DNA from: Rhodothermales bacterium
GTDB lineage: Bacteria > Bacteroidota > Rhodothermia > Rhodothermales > JANQRZ01
Direction: 5' to 3'
Length of the DNA stretch: 64,000 bases
Assembly (NCBI GenBank): GCA_039944855.1
Contig: JBDUXZ010000013.1
Coordinates: 1 to 64,000 of the forward strand
Shown here: piece after piece, positions 35,538 through 45,685 of the stretch
Layout: the number at the start of each line of letters is the position of its first letter
Numbering within the stretch: position 1 is the stretch's first letter
Notes under the pieces: generated by a model
The model's input: the letters and a program-made list of their open reading frames with translations, nothing else
What the model was told of the DNA's origin: nothing
Database searches by the model: none
Program-made: the position numbers and the translations under genes

Positions 35538-37052
35538 TCAGTCCAGCGTCACGCCGAGGTCGGCGAGGGCCTGTTCGCGGCGGGCCTGACGAGCCCGGTC
35601 TTCGAGCACGGTCGGCGGTGCAGCACGGACGTGGCACACGTCGGGCGGGAGCGGGCAGCGCTCGCACGTGAGGTTCACGTCGCGGCTCGGGACAGCGTCG
35701 TCGTTCCAGAACCGGACGGCGCGTTTGAACCCCTCGGTTGCGAGGAAGCCGATGGAGACAGCCGTGTTCGTCCCTTCGGTGAGGGCGAGCGGGCGGGCGA
35801 GCGCGATCTCGAAAAACGTTGCTCCGTCATTCAAGAAATGGGAGCGCTGGACCTGCACGATGGGCCGGTCGCCTTTCCCGGCGGACTGCTGGGCGTCGAG
35901 CGCCTGGAGCGCGGCCATCGACGGCCATCGACGGCAGTAGTGCTCGTCGCGGCGGAAGCCGTGGGGGACGGGCACGTGGCTCATGTTGAGCACCTTCGTG
36001 AGCGTGTAGCGGTCGGTTCCGCGCGCGTTGTTGAAGCGCATGAAGTATATCTCGCGCAGCCCGAAGTCGGCGGGGATAAGCTGGGTGAGGCGGTAAAAAA
36101 ACATCTCCGGCGTCGCGTGATAGCGGTCGAAGGCGGCGAGGAAGGCGGCCTCGTCCCACACCGATTGCTGGAAGAAAGCGCTCAGATCTCGGCCGAGTGC
36201 GGCGCGGCTGATGAGGAGGGCCCCGGCGAAGTACGACGCCTCGAAGTTGTTGAGCACCTGCTCGAACGAGGTCACCTTCAGCCACGACGACGTCTCCGGC
36301 CGCTCCCCGCCGCCGAGCACCTCGAAGCCGAGCTCGCGAGCGTAGAGGAACGCCTGCTGCGACGGGAGCAGGCCCGCGTTGACGAAGAGCTTCGGCCCGC
36401 CCGTCGGCCCCCCGTCGGCGACGAAGACGGAGCGGAAGCCTCGCAGATCGGGGTGCGTCCGCAGCGTCTCGGTGTCGAAGGTGTAGCCGTGCTCGTCCTC
36501 CAGCACGGCGCGTAGCGTCTCGGCCCGGAGCGGCTCGTCGTTCCACCCCTTCTCGGCACGGTAGGCAGCGGCGCGGGCTTCGAGCGCGGGGAAGTGGTTC
36601 CCGTGGAGTTGCTGGTAGCTCCGGAGCGCGGCGAAGAGGACGTGCTCGACGCGCACGTCGTAGTTGCGTGAGACCTCGGCGAACGTGCGGATGAGGGCGC
36701 CCGCCTTGTCGGGCAGGCTCGCCATCAGGCTCACGAGGTCCTGCGGCTCGACGCCGAAGAGCCGGAACGGAAACTCCTGCGCGAACGGCGAGGCAATCGC
36801 CTGCTTGAGCGCGGCGAGCGACTCATCGACCTGCTGCGACACGAGCTCGTCGAACGGCACGCCGAGCGCGCGCGCGAGGTCGAGCAGCTTCTCCGGCTTC
36901 GGGTACTTCTTGCCCTTCTCGATCTCGGAGAGGTACGAGATCGACACGCCCGCCTCCGCCGCGACGGCCTTCAGCGAAGAGCCCTGCGCCTGCCTGAGAT
37001 TCTTGAGCTTGAGCCCGAGAATGAGGCGGAGGTTGTCAACGCTGGGTTCCAT
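35538..37052 (-). CDS. XRE-type regulator with ImmA/IrrE-like and RamB/ScfR-type C-terminal domains
   Basis: A 504-residue regulator. The N-terminal helix-turn-helix is LKNLRQAQGSSLKAVAAEAGVSISYLSEIEKGKKYP. A helical linker and an IrrE-like middle (FVNAGLLPSQQAFLYARELGFEVLG) follow, with HYCRRWPSM and the cysteine cluster CERCPLPPDVC at the end, as in the short-chain fatty acyl/RamB family. The metallopeptidase HExxH is not seen, so protease activity is unlikely. In Corynebacterium RamB controls aceA/aceB; here the gene is divergent from malate synthase and isocitrate lyase, with a palindrome between, so control of the glyoxylate shunt is a good inference. The start is ATG 37052. Confidence 0.85.
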   Translation of the reverse strand: MEPSVDNLRLILGLKLKNLRQAQGSSLKAVAAEAGVSISYLSEIEKGKKYPKPEKLLDLARALGVPFDELVSQQVDESLAALKQAIASPFAQEFPFRLFGVEPQDLVSLMASLPDKAGALIRTFAEVSRNYDVRVEHVLFAALRSYQQLHGNHFPALEARAAAYRAEKGWNDEPLRAETLRAVLEDEHGYTFDTETLRTHPDLRGFRSVFVADGGPTGGPKLFVNAGLLPSQQAFLYARELGFEVLGGGERPETSSWLKVTSFEQVLNNFEASYFAGALLISRAALGRDLSAFFQQSVWDEAAFLAAFDRYHATPEMFFYRLTQLIPADFGLREIYFMRFNNARGTDRYTLTKVLNMSHVPVPHGFRRDEHYCRRWPSMAALQALDAQQSAGKGDRPIVQVQRSHFLNDGATFFEIALARPLALTEGTNTAVSIGFLATEGFKRAVRFWNDDAVPSRDVNLTCERCPLPPDVCHVRAAPPTVLEDRARQARREQALADLGVTLD

Positions 37053-37188
37053 GGGAGCGGTGGTGTGGGCGAACGGGGACGGCTCGGCTCGAATTGTAGG
37101 GGAAGCCCTACGCCGGTCAACAGGCAACGAAGGGTAGACTATCTATACGCGAACAAGGTAATGGGACCGTGCGTAAAGTACACTGTCA

Positions 37189-37217
37189 GCGAAATTTCGC
37201 TTGACTTGACATTTCGC
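37189..37217. promoter_or_regulatory. Operator candidate for the RamB/ScfR-like regulator
   Basis: GCGAAATTTCGC (37189-37200) is a perfect 12-bp palindrome ending one base before the -35 box of malate synthase. Its half ATTTCGC recurs at 37211-37217, inside the promoter spacer, 17 bases on. Placement across the promoter suggests repression or activation by the divergent regulator. Confidence 0.6.
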
Positions 37218-37229
37218 ACATTCTATACT
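37201..37229 (+). promoter_or_regulatory. Sigma70-type promoter of the aceB-aceA unit
   Basis: TTGACT (37201-37206) and TATACT (37224-37229) are 17 bp apart, 33 bases ahead of the malate synthase ATG. A second TTGACA at 37206 overlaps but gives a spacer that is too short. Confidence 0.75.
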
Positions 37230-37261
37230 CTTTGCGCCCCCTCCGCACAGCCCCTCTCGCC

Positions 37262-38983
37262 ATGAGCACCACGATGACCTCCACCGTCCGCTGGAAATCC
37301 CTCGCCGACGGGGTCTCGATCAACGAGGCCGCCCACACCCCGCAGGCGGAGCGCGTCCTCTCTTCGGAAGCGCTTCCGCTCGTCGCCGCACTCCACCGCG
37401 CGCTCGAAGCCGAGCGCCAGACCCTCCTCGACGCCCGCACCGAGCGGCAAGCGAAGTGGGACGCCGGCGACCTCCCCGACTTCCTCGGGGACGAGCACCC
37501 CGACGCCCACGGCGACTGGCAAGTGGGCACGCTCCCCGACGACCTCCTCACGCGCCGCGTCGAGATCACCGGGCCGGTGTCGGACCCGAAGATGGTCATC
37601 AACATGCTCTCCCGCACCGACGACGGCCACCGCGCCGACGCCGCGATGCTCGACTTCGAGGACTCGATGAAGCCCTCGTGGGGCAACGTGATGCAGGGCG
37701 TCGAGAACGTCATCGGCGCGGCTGAGGGCACGCTCTCGTTCGAGAAGCGCGACCGCAGCGGAGAGGTCGTGAAGACCTACGAGCTCGACCCGGACGACAT
37801 GCCGCTGATGATGGTCCGCGTCCGCGGCCTCCACCTCGACGAGTCGAACCTCCGTGTCGACGACACGCCCGTCTCGGGCGGCCTGCTCGACTTCGCCCTC
37901 TGCATGGTCCATTCGGCCAAAACCCTCATGGCGAAGGGGAAGACGCCGACGTACTACGTCCCCAAGTGCGAGCACTACCGCGAGGCCCGCTGGTGGAACC
38001 GGCTCTTCGAGCTGACGCAGGAGCACCTCGGCATCCCCGTCGGCACAGTCAAGGCGACGTTCCTCATCGAGACGCTCCCGGCCGCGTTCCAGATGGAGGA
38101 GATCCTCTACGAGTTCCGCGCCCACGCCGCCGGGCTCAACGGTGGCCGCTGGGACAAGATCTTCTCCGACATCAAGGTTCTCAAAGAGCACGAGGACCGC
38201 GTGATGGCCGACCGCGGCTCGATCGGGATGAGCCGGCCGTGGATGGAGAACTACGTCCGCCACCTCATCAAAGTCTGCCACCGGCACGGCGCGTGCGGGA
38301 TGGGCGGGATGTCGGCGTTCACGCCCGGCAGCACGCCCGAGGCGCGCGAGGAGCAGACGCGGAAGGTGGTCGAGGACAAGGAGTTCGAGGCGCGCATCGG
38401 CCACGACGGCTGCTGGGTCTCGCACCCCTACTTCATCGAGCACGCGATGAAGCCGTTCAAAGAGAAGCTCGACGGCAAGCGCAACCAACTCGACGTGATG
38501 CCTGACATCCCCGATCAGCCGGACCTGCTCCCGCAAGGCTCTGGGCCGCGCACGCTCGAAGGGCTTCACAAGAACGTGAACGTCGGCATCGGCTACATGA
38601 AAGGCTGGAACCAGGACATCGGCTGCGTGGCGTGGGACGGGCTGATGGAGGACCTCGCGACGCTCGAAATCTCGCGCGCCCAGGTTTGGCAGTGGCTCCA
38701 CCAGCGCATCACGCTCGACGACGGTACCGAGGTCACGCGCGACCTGGTCCGCCGCGTGTTCGACGAGGAGCTCGAAACCATCCTCAATGAGCTTCGCGAA
38801 GCGCATGCCGACGCGCCCGAGGAGACCCTCAACAAAGAGATCGAGCGGTATCGGCAGGCGGCCGCCGACGCCCTCGCCGTCTTCACCGAAGAGGAGATGC
38901 GGCCGTTCCTCGCCTGCGCCTCCAACCTCGTCGGCGACCTCGACCAACAACGCACCCTCAAAGAAACCGGCGGCTGCCGCTGA
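37262..38983 (+). CDS. aceB: Malate synthase (A type)
   Basis: A 573-residue malate synthase. [36 protein letters not shown] (catalytic-site Asp/Glu), [45 protein letters not shown] and [10 protein letters not shown] all match the A-type enzyme. It condenses glyoxylate with acetyl-CoA to malate, the second step of the glyoxylate shunt. ATG 37262 follows the well-formed promoter. Isocitrate lyase is next on the same strand, 90 bases on, with palindromic repeat copy 2 between. Confidence 0.96.
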   Translation: MSTTMTSTVRWKSLADGVSINEAAHTPQAERVLSSEALPLVAALHRALEAERQTLLDARTERQAKWDAGDLPDFLGDEHPDAHGDWQVGTLPDDLLTRRVEITGPVSDPKMVINMLSRTDDGHRADAAMLDFEDSMKPSWGNVMQGVENVIGAAEGTLSFEKRDRSGEVVKTYELDPDDMPLMMVRVRGLHLDESNLRVDDTPVSGGLLDFALCMVHSAKTLMAKGKTPTYYVPKCEHYREARWWNRLFELTQEHLGIPVGTVKATFLIETLPAAFQMEEILYEFRAHAAGLNGGRWDKIFSDIKVLKEHEDRVMADRGSIGMSRPWMENYVRHLIKVCHRHGACGMGGMSAFTPGSTPEAREEQTRKVVEDKEFEARIGHDGCWVSHPYFIEHAMKPFKEKLDGKRNQLDVMPDIPDQPDLLPQGSGPRTLEGLHKNVNVGIGYMKGWNQDIGCVAWDGLMEDLATLEISRAQVWQWLHQRITLDDGTEVTRDLVRRVFDEELETILNELREAHADAPEETLNKEIERYRQAAADALAVFTEEEMRPFLACASNLVGDLDQQRTLKETGGCR

Positions 38984-39014
38984 CAGCCGTCGCCCGACCA
39001 CACGAACGCGCCAT

Positions 39015-39046
39015 CCCGTACAGACGCAGCATGCTGCGTCTCTACC
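39015..39046 (+). repeat. Dispersed palindromic repeat, copy 2
   Basis: The same 20-bp palindrome as copy 1 (39022-39041) inside an identical 32-base stretch; the 28-base inverted repeat covers 39018-39045. It lies between aceB and aceA, 31 bases after the aceB stop and about 26 bases before the aceA start. Confidence 0.93.
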
Positions 39047-39072
39047 ACGAATCCAACTCGACCCCGACTCTC

Positions 39073-40371
<1,299 letters not shown>

Positions 40372-40396
40372 TCGTGACCGGGAGGGCCGATGATTC

Positions 40397-40431
40397 GATG
40401 AGCCGGGGAGGGCGTTCTTCCTCGGCTCATC
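40397..40431 (+). terminator. Terminator after aceA
   Basis: Arms 40397-40410 and 40418-40431 pair over 14 positions with two G-U wobbles around a 7-base loop; a short U-rich run (GTTTCT) follows. Confidence 0.75.
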
Positions 40432-40502
40432 GTTTCTCCGCCCCGTCGTTTCTTTCCAGTCCGACACGAGCCTCTTTTCCTGCTACTCAACCGATCTGCC
40501 CC

Positions 40503-41675
40503 ATGGAATTCCACCCCTTCGACCCGCCGCACCGCACGCTCATGGGCCCCGGCCCGTCCGACGTATCGCCCCGCGTGCTCGACGCCCTTTCGCGGGCGAC
40601 GATCGGCCACCTCGACCCGCGCTTCATCGACCTGATGGACGAGACGAAGGCCCTCCTCCAATACGCCTTTCGGACCGAGAACGCGCTGACGATGCCGGTC
40701 TCCGGGCCGGGCACGGCGGGGATGGAGAGTTGCGTGGTGAATCTCATCGAGCCGGGGACGAAGGCGGTCGTGTGCCAGAACGGCGTCTTCGGCGGGCGGC
40801 TGAAGGCGATGACGGAGCGGGCCGGCGGCGAGGTCGTGCTCGTGGAAGACGAGTGGGGCCGGGCCGTCTCGCCGGAGAAAGTCGAGGCCGCCCTCAAGGC
40901 GAACCCCGACGCCGAGGTGCTGATGTTCGTCCACGCCGAGACGAGCACGGGCGTGCTCTCCGACGCCGAGACGCTGGCGAAGCTCGGGCGCGAGCACGGT
41001 TGCCTCGTCGTCGCCGACACCGTGACGTCGCTCGGCGGCTCACCGTTGGAGGTCGACGCGTGGGGACTGGACGCGGTCTATTCCGGCACGCAGAAGTGCC
41101 TCTCGTGCATCCCCGGCCTGAGCCCGGTGACGTTCTCCGACCGCGCCGTCGAGCGCGTGCAGCAGCGGACGACGCCGGTGCAGAGCTGGTTCATGGATCT
41201 AGGGCTCGTCGTCGGGTACTGGGGCGAGGGACGGAAGCGGGCCTACCACCACACGGCGCCGATCAACAGCGTATACGGCCTCCACGAGTCGCTGCTGATG
41301 CTGCACGAGGAAGGGCTGGAACACGCGTGGGCGCGGCACCGCCGCCTGCACGAGGCGCTGAAGGCGGGTCTCGAAGCGCTCGGGCTGGAGTACGTCGTGC
41401 CCGAGGCGGAGCAGACGCCGCAGCTCAACATGGTCCGCGTGCCGGATGGCGTAGACGAGGCCGACGTGCGCGCCCGGCTGCTGCACGAGCACGACCTCGA
41501 GATCGGCGCGGGGCTCGGCGCGCTCGCAGGGAAGGTGTGGCGGATCGGGCTGATGGGCTACGGCTGTCGGCCGGAGAACGTGCGGACGTGCATCGGCGCG
41601 CTCGAAGCCGTGCTCGCGCGGAGCGGCGGGGCGGAGGCCGCCGAGGCGAAGCTGGGTGCGAGAGTAGAGGCGTGA
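40503..41675 (+). CDS. Class V aminotransferase, alanine/serine-glyoxylate type
   Basis: A 390-residue fold-type-I PLP enzyme. LMGPGPSDVSPRVLDAL at the start, VSGPGTAGMESCVVNLIEPG, HAETSTGVLSD, VVADTVTSLGG (PLP Asp) and AVYSGTQKCLSCIPGLSPVTF with Schiff-base Lys198 are typical of alanine-glyoxylate aminotransferases. It would convert glyoxylate to glycine using alanine or serine. Lying just after isocitrate lyase, it offers a second fate for glyoxylate, though it has its own untranslated region after the aceA terminator. Specificity among class V members is inferred. Confidence 0.88.
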   Translation: MEFHPFDPPHRTLMGPGPSDVSPRVLDALSRATIGHLDPRFIDLMDETKALLQYAFRTENALTMPVSGPGTAGMESCVVNLIEPGTKAVVCQNGVFGGRLKAMTERAGGEVVLVEDEWGRAVSPEKVEAALKANPDAEVLMFVHAETSTGVLSDAETLAKLGREHGCLVVADTVTSLGGSPLEVDAWGLDAVYSGTQKCLSCIPGLSPVTFSDRAVERVQQRTTPVQSWFMDLGLVVGYWGEGRKRAYHHTAPINSVYGLHESLLMLHEEGLEHAWARHRRLHEALKAGLEALGLEYVVPEAEQTPQLNMVRVPDGVDEADVRARLLHEHDLEIGAGLGALAGKVWRIGLMGYGCRPENVRTCIGALEAVLARSGGAEAAEAKLGARVEA

Positions 41676-41734
41676 CCCGTTCGGCGGGCGGGGGTACGCA
41701 CAAATACCAGAACATCGGGGGACGGCGTTCGTTA

Positions 41735-41763
41735 TTGACAAACCCTGCTGCCGGCTCTATCAT
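41735..41763 (+). promoter_or_regulatory. Sigma70-type promoter of the gene at 41793
   Basis: TTGACA (41735-41740) and TATCAT (41758-41763) are exactly 17 bp apart, 30 bases ahead of the start codon. This is the best -35 match in the window. Confidence 0.75.
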
Positions 41764-41792
41764 CCCCCCTGCACCCAACCCGTCGTCCGCCG

Positions 41793-42359
41793 ATGCGAAG
41801 CACCTGGACCGTCCTCCTCTTCGTGGCTCTCCTCTACGCGGCTGCCCCCGCGCACGCTCAACTCCGCGCGAACCTGCCGCAGGCCGACGCCCCTGTCGCC
41901 GTCTACGAGAACCAGCAGGGCTTCTCGCTCGGCACGCTCCTCAACCCGGACCACTTCAAGGTCAGCAACTCGTACGAGATGTCGTTCTCCAGCTTCGGCG
42001 GGCAGAGCCTCGGCCTCGGCGTGCTGACGACGAGCCTCCGCTACCAGCCGACGGACAAGCTCGCGGCGCGCGTCGACGTGGGCGTGGCGCACTCGCCATT
42101 CGGCTCCGACGGGGTGCAGCAGCAGCTCGGGTTCTCGCAGGACACGCCGGCGAAGGTCTACCTCCAGAACGCGCAGATCGCGTACCGGCCGACGGAGAAC
42201 TCCGTGATCCAGCTCCAGATTCAGCAGAGCCCGTTTGGCAGCTACGCCAGCCCCTACGGCTACTACAGCCCGTACGGCTACGGCGGCGGCTCGCAGTTCC
42301 GCGCGAACTACGGCGCGGCCAACTTCAACGACCTCTTCTGGCGTTCGTCGTCGCGCTGA
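41793..42359 (+). CDS. Small exported protein of unknown function
   Basis: A 188-residue protein. The signal peptide ends PAHA before QLRANLPQ. The mature part alternates in a beta-like manner (SYEMSFSSFGGQSLGLGVLTTSLRYQP; LAARVDVGVAHSPFG) and ends in a Tyr/Gly-rich stretch (YGYYSPYGYGGG). I do not recognise a family; a small outer-membrane barrel or periplasmic protein fits. It has its own promoter and a terminator hairpin, so it is a single-gene unit. Confidence 0.75.
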   Translation: MRSTWTVLLFVALLYAAAPAHAQLRANLPQADAPVAVYENQQGFSLGTLLNPDHFKVSNSYEMSFSSFGGQSLGLGVLTTSLRYQPTDKLAARVDVGVAHSPFGSDGVQQQLGFSQDTPAKVYLQNAQIAYRPTENSVIQLQIQQSPFGSYASPYGYYSPYGYGGGSQFRANYGAANFNDLFWRSSSR

Positions 42360-42384
42360 TGCAGCTTCACGGTCACCGGTTCCG

Positions 42385-42424
42385 GCGCGGCACGTCACCT
42401 GCGGGGGCGTGCCGCGCGTGTTTT
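42385..42424 (+). terminator. Rho-independent terminator
   Basis: GCGCGGCACG (42385-42394) pairs perfectly with CGTGCCGCGC (42408-42417), then GTGTTTTA follows. It lies 26 bases after the stop of the exported protein gene. Confidence 0.8.
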
Positions 42425-42464
42425 ACCTCCGACGGTTCCACCTCCGACGGCACGGCCGAGGCTT

Positions 42465-42947
42465 ATGGGTGATGTCCGCAGCCGGATGGGGGGGCTGCTG
42501 CTGAGCCTCGGGCTCGCGGTGGCCGGCGTGCTCGCGCTCGTCCTCGTCTACTCCTTCGCCACGCGCTTCCTCGCCCCGGATACGAGCCCCGTGCGGACCG
42601 AGAACCCGACGGGCCTGCTCGGCGACATCGTGCAGGTCGAGGTGCTCAATGGGTGTGGCGAGCCGGGCATCGCCGGCCAGGTGACGCAGTTCCTCCGCGA
42701 CCACGACTTCGACGTGGTGAACAGCGGCAACTACGCCGACTTCGAGCAGGCGCAGTCGCTCGTGATCGACCGCGTCGGCAACCGGGAGGCGGCGTTGCGG
42801 GTAGCTGCGATCCTCGGCATCGATGAGGCGTATGTCAGAGAGGAGATCGGCGAAGGCTATTACGTCGACGCCTCCGTCGTCCTCGGCCGGGACTACCCGA
42901 GCCTCCGCGCCTTCGGCGAGGACGCCCCTCGTTTTTCGTTCCCCTAA
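42465..42947 (+). CDS. LytR_C-domain membrane-anchored protein
   Basis: A 160-residue protein with one N-terminal transmembrane helix (LLLSLGLAVAGVLALVLVYSF) and a LytR C-terminal domain: VEVLNGCGEPGIAGQVTQFLRDHDFDVVNSGNY, then VIDRVGNREAALRVAAILG and DASVVLGRDY. The domain is found beside LytR-CpsA-Psr proteins and as a stand-alone protein; its role, probably in the cell wall, is not proven. It precedes rsfS closely, a pairing common in many bacteria. Confidence 0.85.
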   Translation: MGDVRSRMGGLLLSLGLAVAGVLALVLVYSFATRFLAPDTSPVRTENPTGLLGDIVQVEVLNGCGEPGIAGQVTQFLRDHDFDVVNSGNYADFEQAQSLVIDRVGNREAALRVAAILGIDEAYVREEIGEGYYVDASVVLGRDYPSLRAFGEDAPRFSFP

Positions 42948-42994
42948 TCCCTCCACTCCATCCCTACGATTCAGTCACTCCACCCCACGACCAC

Positions 42995-43432
42995 ATGAGC
43001 ACCACCTCCTCCGCTTCTCGTCCGAAACAACGCAGCACCCACCGCCCGGCCCGTGAGTTGGCCGCCCTCGCCGTCGAGGCGATGCACAGCAAGAAAGCCA
43101 GCGACGTCACCGTCATCGACGTCCGCAAGGTGTCCGGCGTGACGGACTACCTCGTCATCGGGACCGGCGGGTCGGACATGCAGGTCCGGGCCGTCGCCGA
43201 GGCGGTGCGCGAGCAGATCCGCGAGCAGGCCGACGAGCGCCCGTGGAAGCGCGAGGGGATGCAGCACAACCAGTGGGTAGTGCTCGACTACGTCGACCTC
43301 GTCGTGCACGTCTTCGACCGGGAGCGGCGCGAGTACTACGACCTCGAACGGCTCTGGGGCGATGCCCCGATGGAGCACGTCGCCGACGATGCCGATGTCG
43401 TGAAGCTCCTCCAGCCGGAGTCCGGCCAATGA
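42995..43432 (+). CDS. rsfS: Ribosome silencing factor RsfS
   Basis: A 145-residue protein: AALAVEAMHSKKASDVTVIDVRKVSGVTDYLVIGTG, VRAVAEAVREQIRE, then EGMQHNQWVVLDYVDLVVHVFDRERREYYDLERLW. These are the Iojap/RsfS signatures. It binds ribosomal protein uL14 and blocks subunit joining when nutrients are short. An ATGA overlap (43429-43432) joins it to the next gene. Confidence 0.94.
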   Translation: MSTTSSASRPKQRSTHRPARELAALAVEAMHSKKASDVTVIDVRKVSGVTDYLVIGTGGSDMQVRAVAEAVREQIREQADERPWKREGMQHNQWVVLDYVDLVVHVFDRERREYYDLERLWGDAPMEHVADDADVVKLLQPESGQ

Positions 43433-43926
43433 GTGTAGCCCGCGCCCTCGTCCTCCTCGTCTTCGCCCTTGGGTTCGCCGCGTGCGGCGGCTCGTCGGAG
43501 GCGACGGAGGAGAACCCGTTCGGCCGCCGCGCCGACGACGGCGAGGGGCGGGAGACGCTCCTCATCACGCCGCCGGACGAGGCCGAGGAGTTCTTCCTCT
43601 ACCCGGCCATCTTCGAGACGGTCGAGGTACGGTCGGGCGTGATGGACGCGGGCCGCCGCCCCGTCGAACTGCTGATCCGGGGCGCGCTCCCAGACGGCTG
43701 CACAGCGCTCCACAACATCGAGCAGCGCCGCGTCGGCAACCTGATCGACGTGACGTTCGAGATGCGGCGGCCCAAGGGGGCCGTTTGTACCCAAGTCGTC
43801 CGCCCGTACCGGTTCTACTACACGCTCGCCGAGCCCCTCCCGCCGGGCGACTACACGCTCACGGTGAACGGCTCGGTCAAGCCGTTCACCGTCTTCCCGC
43901 TGCGCGAGGGCGAGATCGGTGGATAA
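43429..43926 (+). CDS. Small lipoprotein of unknown function
   Basis: A 165-residue protein with lipobox LGFAAC (Cys19) before GGSSEAT. A beta-rich domain follows: FFLYPAIFETVEVRSG, PVELLIRGALPDGCTALHNIEQRRVGNLIDVTFEM, then GDYTLTVNGSVKPFTVF. Two cysteines (GCT, AVCTQ) could pair. I do not recognise a named family. It overlaps rsfS (ATGA) and overlaps the start of the DUF423 gene by 8 bases, so all three are translated together. Confidence 0.8.
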   Translation: MSVARALVLLVFALGFAACGGSSEATEENPFGRRADDGEGRETLLITPPDEAEEFFLYPAIFETVEVRSGVMDAGRRPVELLIRGALPDGCTALHNIEQRRVGNLIDVTFEMRRPKGAVCTQVVRPYRFYYTLAEPLPPGDYTLTVNGSVKPFTVFPLREGEIGG

Positions 43927-44314
43927 CGCCTCAGGCTCCGACGCCCGCCTGTTCCTCGTCGCCGGGGCGCTGTCGGCGGCTGTCGCCGTCGCGGCGGGCG
44001 CGTTCGGCGCGCACGCCCTCGATGGTGTCGTGCCGCCCGGCCGGATCGCGACGTTCGAGACGGCGGCGCGGTACGAGATGGTCCACGCGCTCGCGCTCCT
44101 GCTCGTCGGACGCATGGCGGTCGGACGCGCGGACCGGTGGTTGGCGTGGTCCGGTCGGCTGTTCCTCGTCGGGACCGTGCTGTTCTCCGGCAGCCTCTAC
44201 CTCCTCGTGCTCACCGAGACGCCGTGGCTCGGCGCGATCACGCCGCTCGGCGGCGTCGCCTTCATCGCGGGGTGGCTCGCGCTGGCATACGCGGCCATGC
44301 GAGAAACGACGTAG
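43919..44314 (+). CDS. DUF423 (YgdD-like) small membrane protein
   Basis: A 131-residue protein with four hydrophobic helices. ALSAAVAVAAGAFGAHAL and FETAARYEMVHALALLLVG are the family signatures, followed by LFLVGTVLFSGSLYLLVLT and ITPLGGVAFIAGWLAL. The function is not established. The start is GTG 43919 inside the preceding lipoprotein gene. A terminator hairpin overlaps the stop codon. Confidence 0.9.
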   Translation: MDNASGSDARLFLVAGALSAAVAVAAGAFGAHALDGVVPPGRIATFETAARYEMVHALALLLVGRMAVGRADRWLAWSGRLFLVGTVLFSGSLYLLVLTETPWLGAITPLGGVAFIAGWLALAYAAMRETT

Positions 44315-44341
44315 GGGCGCAGCGAAACGCCGCGCCCCTAC
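44311..44341. terminator. Bidirectional hairpin between convergent genes
   Basis: GTAGGGGCGC (44311-44320) pairs perfectly with GCGCCCCTAC (44332-44341); inner GCG/CGC extends the stem. It includes the DUF423 stop codon and lies 27 bases from the stop of the minus-strand gene at 44368. U-tracts are weak. Confidence 0.65.
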
Positions 44342-44367
44342 GGGTCGAACAGGAACGGAGCCGCGCG

Positions 44368-44721
44368 TTACCCCTCGTCTTCGTCGAAGAGGAGCATGAA
44401 GCTCGGGCTCAGGTTGTGCTCTTTCGCAAGGGCGAGGAGGGCGTCGGCCGCGTCGTCGGGCGTCTCGTACGTGCCGTGCTCGTTGCCGTCGACGGCGAGG
44501 GCGTAGTCGATCTCCCCGTCCTCGTCGGCGTCGAGCTCTTCCCACTCGATGGCCTCCTCGATGAGGAACGTGTCCCGCTCGGGGTCGAACGAGGCGAGGT
44601 AGAGCTCCCGCTGGTTGGCCTTGTCGATGAGGCTGACGTTGCCGAGGGCGACGTATTCCTCATCGTAGAAGAGGGCTTCGATGAGAAGCTGTCGGGCGAA
44701 TTGTTCGATGCTAAAAGCCAT
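44368..44721 (-). CDS. Small acidic protein of unknown function
   Basis: A 117-residue, strongly acidic protein: FARQLLIEALFYDEEYVALGNVSLIDKANQRELYLASFD, then WEELDADEDGEIDYALAV, ending LFDEDEG. No signal or membrane segment. I do not recognise a family; the DADEDGEID stretch looks like a calcium-binding loop but stands alone. It lies downstream of lipB on the same strand. Confidence 0.75.
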   Translation of the reverse strand: MAFSIEQFARQLLIEALFYDEEYVALGNVSLIDKANQRELYLASFDPERDTFLIEEAIEWEELDADEDGEIDYALAVDGNEHGTYETPDDAADALLALAKEHNLSPSFMLLFDEDEG

Positions 44722-44806
44722 GAGTAGTGCGGAGTGGGTGAGGAACTACGAGAAAGTAGGGCAGAGGAGGGGCCGGAACGGCAGAATGGCCGAGGGCGCA
44801 GAGTTT

Positions 44807-45592
44807 TTACACGTCCGGCGAGGGGGTGCCTACGCGGAACGTGTCGAGAAAGTTGTCCGCGGCGTCCCCACGATAGAGGGTTAGCGCGAGACCGAACCGC
44901 GCGGCGAGGTGGCCGAGCAGGCGCTCCGTGGCCTCGGCCTCGTCCACGGGCCGGCCGAGTTCGGCCGCGAGCGAGGTCACGCCGCGGTCGGCGATGCCGC
45001 AGGGCACGATGAGGTCGAAGTACGAGAGGTCGGTGTTGAGGTTGAGCGCGAGGCCGTGCATCGTGACCCACCGGCTGCACCGGATCCCCATGGCGCAGAC
45101 CTTCCGCTCCGCGCGCCCGTCGGGGCCGGCGTCCGGTCCGATCCACACGCCCGTCCGCCCGTCGACCCGACCGGCCGCGAGCCCGTAGTCGGCACAGGTG
45201 AGGCGGACGGCTTCTTCCAGTTCGCGGAGGTAGCGGTGGATGTCGGTGCCGCTCTGGCCGTCCGCGTAGCGAAGCCGGTCGAGGTCGAGGAGGGGATAGA
45301 CGACGAGCTGGCCGGGGCCGTGGTACGTGATGTCGCCGCCGCGGTCGACGGGCACGAACGTCGCGCCGCGCCGGGCGAGCCCCGCGTCGTCGGCCAGCAG
45401 GTTCGCGCGGTCGCCGCTCTTGCCGAGCGTGAACACCGGCGGGTGCTCGACGACGAGGAGGACGTGGGGGAGCGGCTCCGCCGGCTCGCTCCGCTTCGCC
45501 GCGACGAGCCGCTGCTGGACGGCGCGCTGCAACGCCCACGCGGGCTCGTAGGCGATCCGCCCGAGATGGCAGGCGATGGCGGGCTGGCTCAC
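44807..45592 (-). CDS. lipB: Octanoyltransferase LipB
   Basis: A 261-residue enzyme: [67 protein letters not shown] and [17 protein letters not shown]. Cys198 in VPCGI forms the acyl-thioester, and the lysine in RKVCAMGI is the second catalytic residue. It moves octanoate from acyl carrier protein to lipoyl domains. LipA is not in the window. Confidence 0.95.
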   Translation of the reverse strand: MSQPAIACHLGRIAYEPAWALQRAVQQRLVAAKRSEPAEPLPHVLLVVEHPPVFTLGKSGDRANLLADDAGLARRGATFVPVDRGGDITYHGPGQLVVYPLLDLDRLRYADGQSGTDIHRYLRELEEAVRLTCADYGLAAGRVDGRTGVWIGPDAGPDGRAERKVCAMGIRCSRWVTMHGLALNLNTDLSYFDLIVPCGIADRGVTSLAAELGRPVDEAEATERLLGHLAARFGLALTLYRGDAADNFLDTFRVGTPSPDV

Positions 45593-45685
45593 TGCGTTCG
45601 CTTTGGTCCGTGGTTAGTAGATAGTGGATGGTAGTCTAACGCATACCGTCGTTCCTGCTTCCCGCCACTAACCACGAACCACCCC

